Assembly: GCA_016795375.1 (NCBI GenBank)
Contig: JAEUHJ010000061.1
Location: 1 to 41,076 of the forward strand
DNA length: 41,076 nt
Direction of reading: 5' to 3'
Source of the DNA: Verrucomicrobiaceae bacterium
Lineage (GTDB): Bacteria; Verrucomicrobiota; Verrucomicrobiia; Verrucomicrobiales; Verrucomicrobiaceae
Program-made: the position numbers and the translations under genes
Shown here: positions 39,948-41,076 of the stretch, piece by piece
How positions within the stretch are numbered: the first letter of the stretch is position 1
Layout: each line of letters opens with the position of its first letter
The notes under the pieces: model-generated
Told to the model about the DNA's origin: nothing
The model's input: only the letters and a program-made list of their open reading frames with translations
Database searches by the model: none

Positions 39948-40880
39948 TCAGCCTGCCGCTGTTTCCGCTGACGGCTTCGCGTGGTCGTCGTCATGATGAT
40001 CGTCTTCCTCATCATCGTCATGCTTGTCCTCACGCGGGTCGTGGCCGTCCTGATGTTTGATCTCGTGATGCTCGGTGACGCCTTTGAGGTGCGTCTTGAA
40101 CTTGCGGTGGCGCTGCTGGCCGGGCAGCGGGCTGATCTGCATGTTGATGTTGCGGCCCGCCATCTTCGGCTCCTGATCGACATGGCCCATGGTGAGCAAG
40201 TCGGCCTTGATCTTCTGCGCCAGCTCATGACCGAGCTCCTGATGCGCCATCTGGCGGCCGCGGAACTGGAGCTGGATGCGCACCTTGTGGCCTTCGGCGA
40301 GGAAGTCCTCCGCATGGACGATCTTGATATGGTAGTCGTGCGGGTCGATGCCGATGCGGAACTTCATCTCCTTCACCTTGCCGCCTTTGTGATGCTTGTG
40401 GGTCTCCTTCTTGTGCTTCTCCTGGATGTATTTGTATTTGCCGTAGTTGACGATCTTGCAGACGGGCGGATCGGCGTTCGGGGCGACTTCCACGAGATCG
40501 AGTCCACGCTCCTTGGCGATGCGGATGGCCTGATGCGTGGGCATGACGCCGAGCTGATGATGACCGTCCGCCTCGACCACACGCACCTTGGGGGCGCGGA
40601 TGCGCTCGTTCACGCGGGTCTGATCGACAAAACGCCCGTTGTTGGGCCGGTTGCCCGGGCGATTGAACGGCGGACCACCGCCGGGCCGGCTCTGACCACC
40701 GCCTTGATATCCGCCCGCAGGACGTGGAGGCCCCGAAGGTCTCGGCCCTGTTCCTGGCGGCCCTGCCGGTCGCGGGGGGGGATTTTGCTGCCCTGCGGGA
40801 CGTGGCGCACCTCCGCCTTGGTTTTGCTGGGGACGCGGGGCAAAGCTGCCGCTGCTCAATTGCTGGAATGGATTGCTTAT
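39948..40880 (-). CDS. infC: Translation initiation factor IF-3, with long N- and C-terminal extensions
   Basis: Controls initiator-tRNA selection on the 30S subunit. The IF-3 core starts at VNERIRAPKVRVV and includes AIRIAKERGLDLVEVAPNA, PPVCKIVNYGKYKY, EMKFRIGIDPHDYHIK and HKVRIQLQFRGRQM. A Pro/Gly/Arg-rich head of about 80 residues precedes it. A highly charged His/Asp-rich tail (DDDEEDDHHDDDH) follows. No ATG lies near the N-terminus. A strong Shine-Dalgarno GGAGGT (40891-40886) sits 5 nt from an AUA codon at 40880, in frame with the protein; a TTG at 40859 is the weaker alternative. infC of E. coli uses AUU for autoregulation, so AUA here is plausible. Confidence 0.92.
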   Translation of the reverse strand: MSNPFQQLSSGSFAPRPQQNQGGGAPRPAGQQNPPPRPAGPPGTGPRPSGPPRPAGGYQGGGQSRPGGGPPFNRPGNRPNNGRFVDQTRVNERIRAPKVRVVEADGHHQLGVMPTHQAIRIAKERGLDLVEVAPNADPPVCKIVNYGKYKYIQEKHKKETHKHHKGGKVKEMKFRIGIDPHDYHIKIVHAEDFLAEGHKVRIQLQFRGRQMAHQELGHELAQKIKADLLTMGHVDQEPKMAGRNINMQISPLPGQQRHRKFKTHLKGVTEHHEIKHQDGHDPREDKHDDDEEDDHHDDDHAKPSAETAAG

Positions 40881-40891
40881 GGGATACCTCC
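40878..40891 (-). promoter_or_regulatory. infC: Shine-Dalgarno and AUA start codon of infC
   Basis: GGAGGT, a 5-nt gap (ATCCC), then ATA. The Shine-Dalgarno sequence is among the strongest in the window. It has no ATG/GTG/TTG at proper distance, which points to a non-canonical start of the type used for IF-3 autoregulation. Confidence 0.7.
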
Positions 40892-41076
40892 GGGTGTGTT
40901 CAAAACTCCTGACGGCCGGACGGCGGACGCCAGGAAACTCATTCGGAAACGACGCGCTGCGAACTTCATCATATCAGCAGCACGGACTCGTTTCCGCCAT
41001 GCACGCGCCTTCATTCTCCCGGTCATGCGGGCTGAGTGGACGTGACAAAGAAAAAATCATGCGGGGAAAGTCAGAT

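Noticed and set aside
39981..41045. 354-residue plus-strand frame over infC
   Set aside because: It looks hydrophobic with repeated Val and Leu, but is the complement of His/Asp/Lys-rich IF-3 codons.

Overview
The window looks like chromosomal DNA of a high-GC Gram-negative bacterium, most likely a member of the Verrucomicrobiota (Verrucomicrobiales, Prosthecobacter-like). This is inferred from the mix of genes: a Kdo transferase (so LPS and an outer membrane), a Tat-targeted DUF1501 protein of the kind common in Planctomycetes and Verrucomicrobia, an IF-3 with long low-complexity tails, and intergenic palindromic and heptamer repeats. No rRNA or other marker was available to prove it.

Region 1 (1-10671) is mostly housekeeping on the minus strand: dnaX (running off the left edge), an Mrp/ApbC-type ATPase, two small membrane proteins behind a near-consensus promoter, then a plus-strand pair (GT28-like glycosyltransferase and MutT-type Nudix hydrolase). 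A long, tightly packed minus-strand series follows: glycosyltransferase-like protein, RlmI-like methyltransferase, secreted alpha/beta hydrolase, hemB, queE and a membrane-anchored thermonuclease.

Region 2 (10829-20554) is the centrepiece: a plus-strand operon encoding a complete route from UDP-GlcNAc to CMP-pseudaminic acid (PseB, PseC, a PseG-PseH fusion, PseI, PseF). It continues into a separate GNAT acetyltransferase and an amidation module: two N-acetyl-sugar amidotransferase paralogues bracketing a HisH-like glutaminase and a HisF-like synthase. The HisF-like protein has Phe at the position of the first catalytic Asp of true HisF, and the second amidotransferase has a divergent PP-loop. 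The module may make an amidino derivative of pseudaminic acid or a second amidated sugar; this is the least explained biochemistry in the window. A bidirectional terminator closes the operon.

Region 3 (20648-30508) holds envelope and general functions: DUF1501 protein, zinc-ribbon membrane protein, S11 DD-carboxypeptidase, parvulin-type PPIase, a four-CxxC protein, an eight-repeat PQQ-type beta-propeller, an orphan lipoprotein, and an rsmD-waaA-tilS cluster.

Region 4 (30509-38591) is accessory: about 0.7 kb with no recognisable gene, a decayed ISL3-family transposase, and a Type I restriction-modification operon (hsdR-hsdM-hsdS). Behind hsdS lie three or more REP-like palindromic units in both orientations and a 76-bp second copy of the hsdS 3' end carrying an in-frame stop, which suggests a lost second specificity gene or past recombination.

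Region 5 (38592-41076) returns to housekeeping: tadA and rpe diverge from a heptamer inverted repeat, and rpe converges on infC through a bidirectional terminator. infC appears to start at a non-canonical AUA codon behind a strong Shine-Dalgarno sequence, as expected for IF-3 autoregulation.
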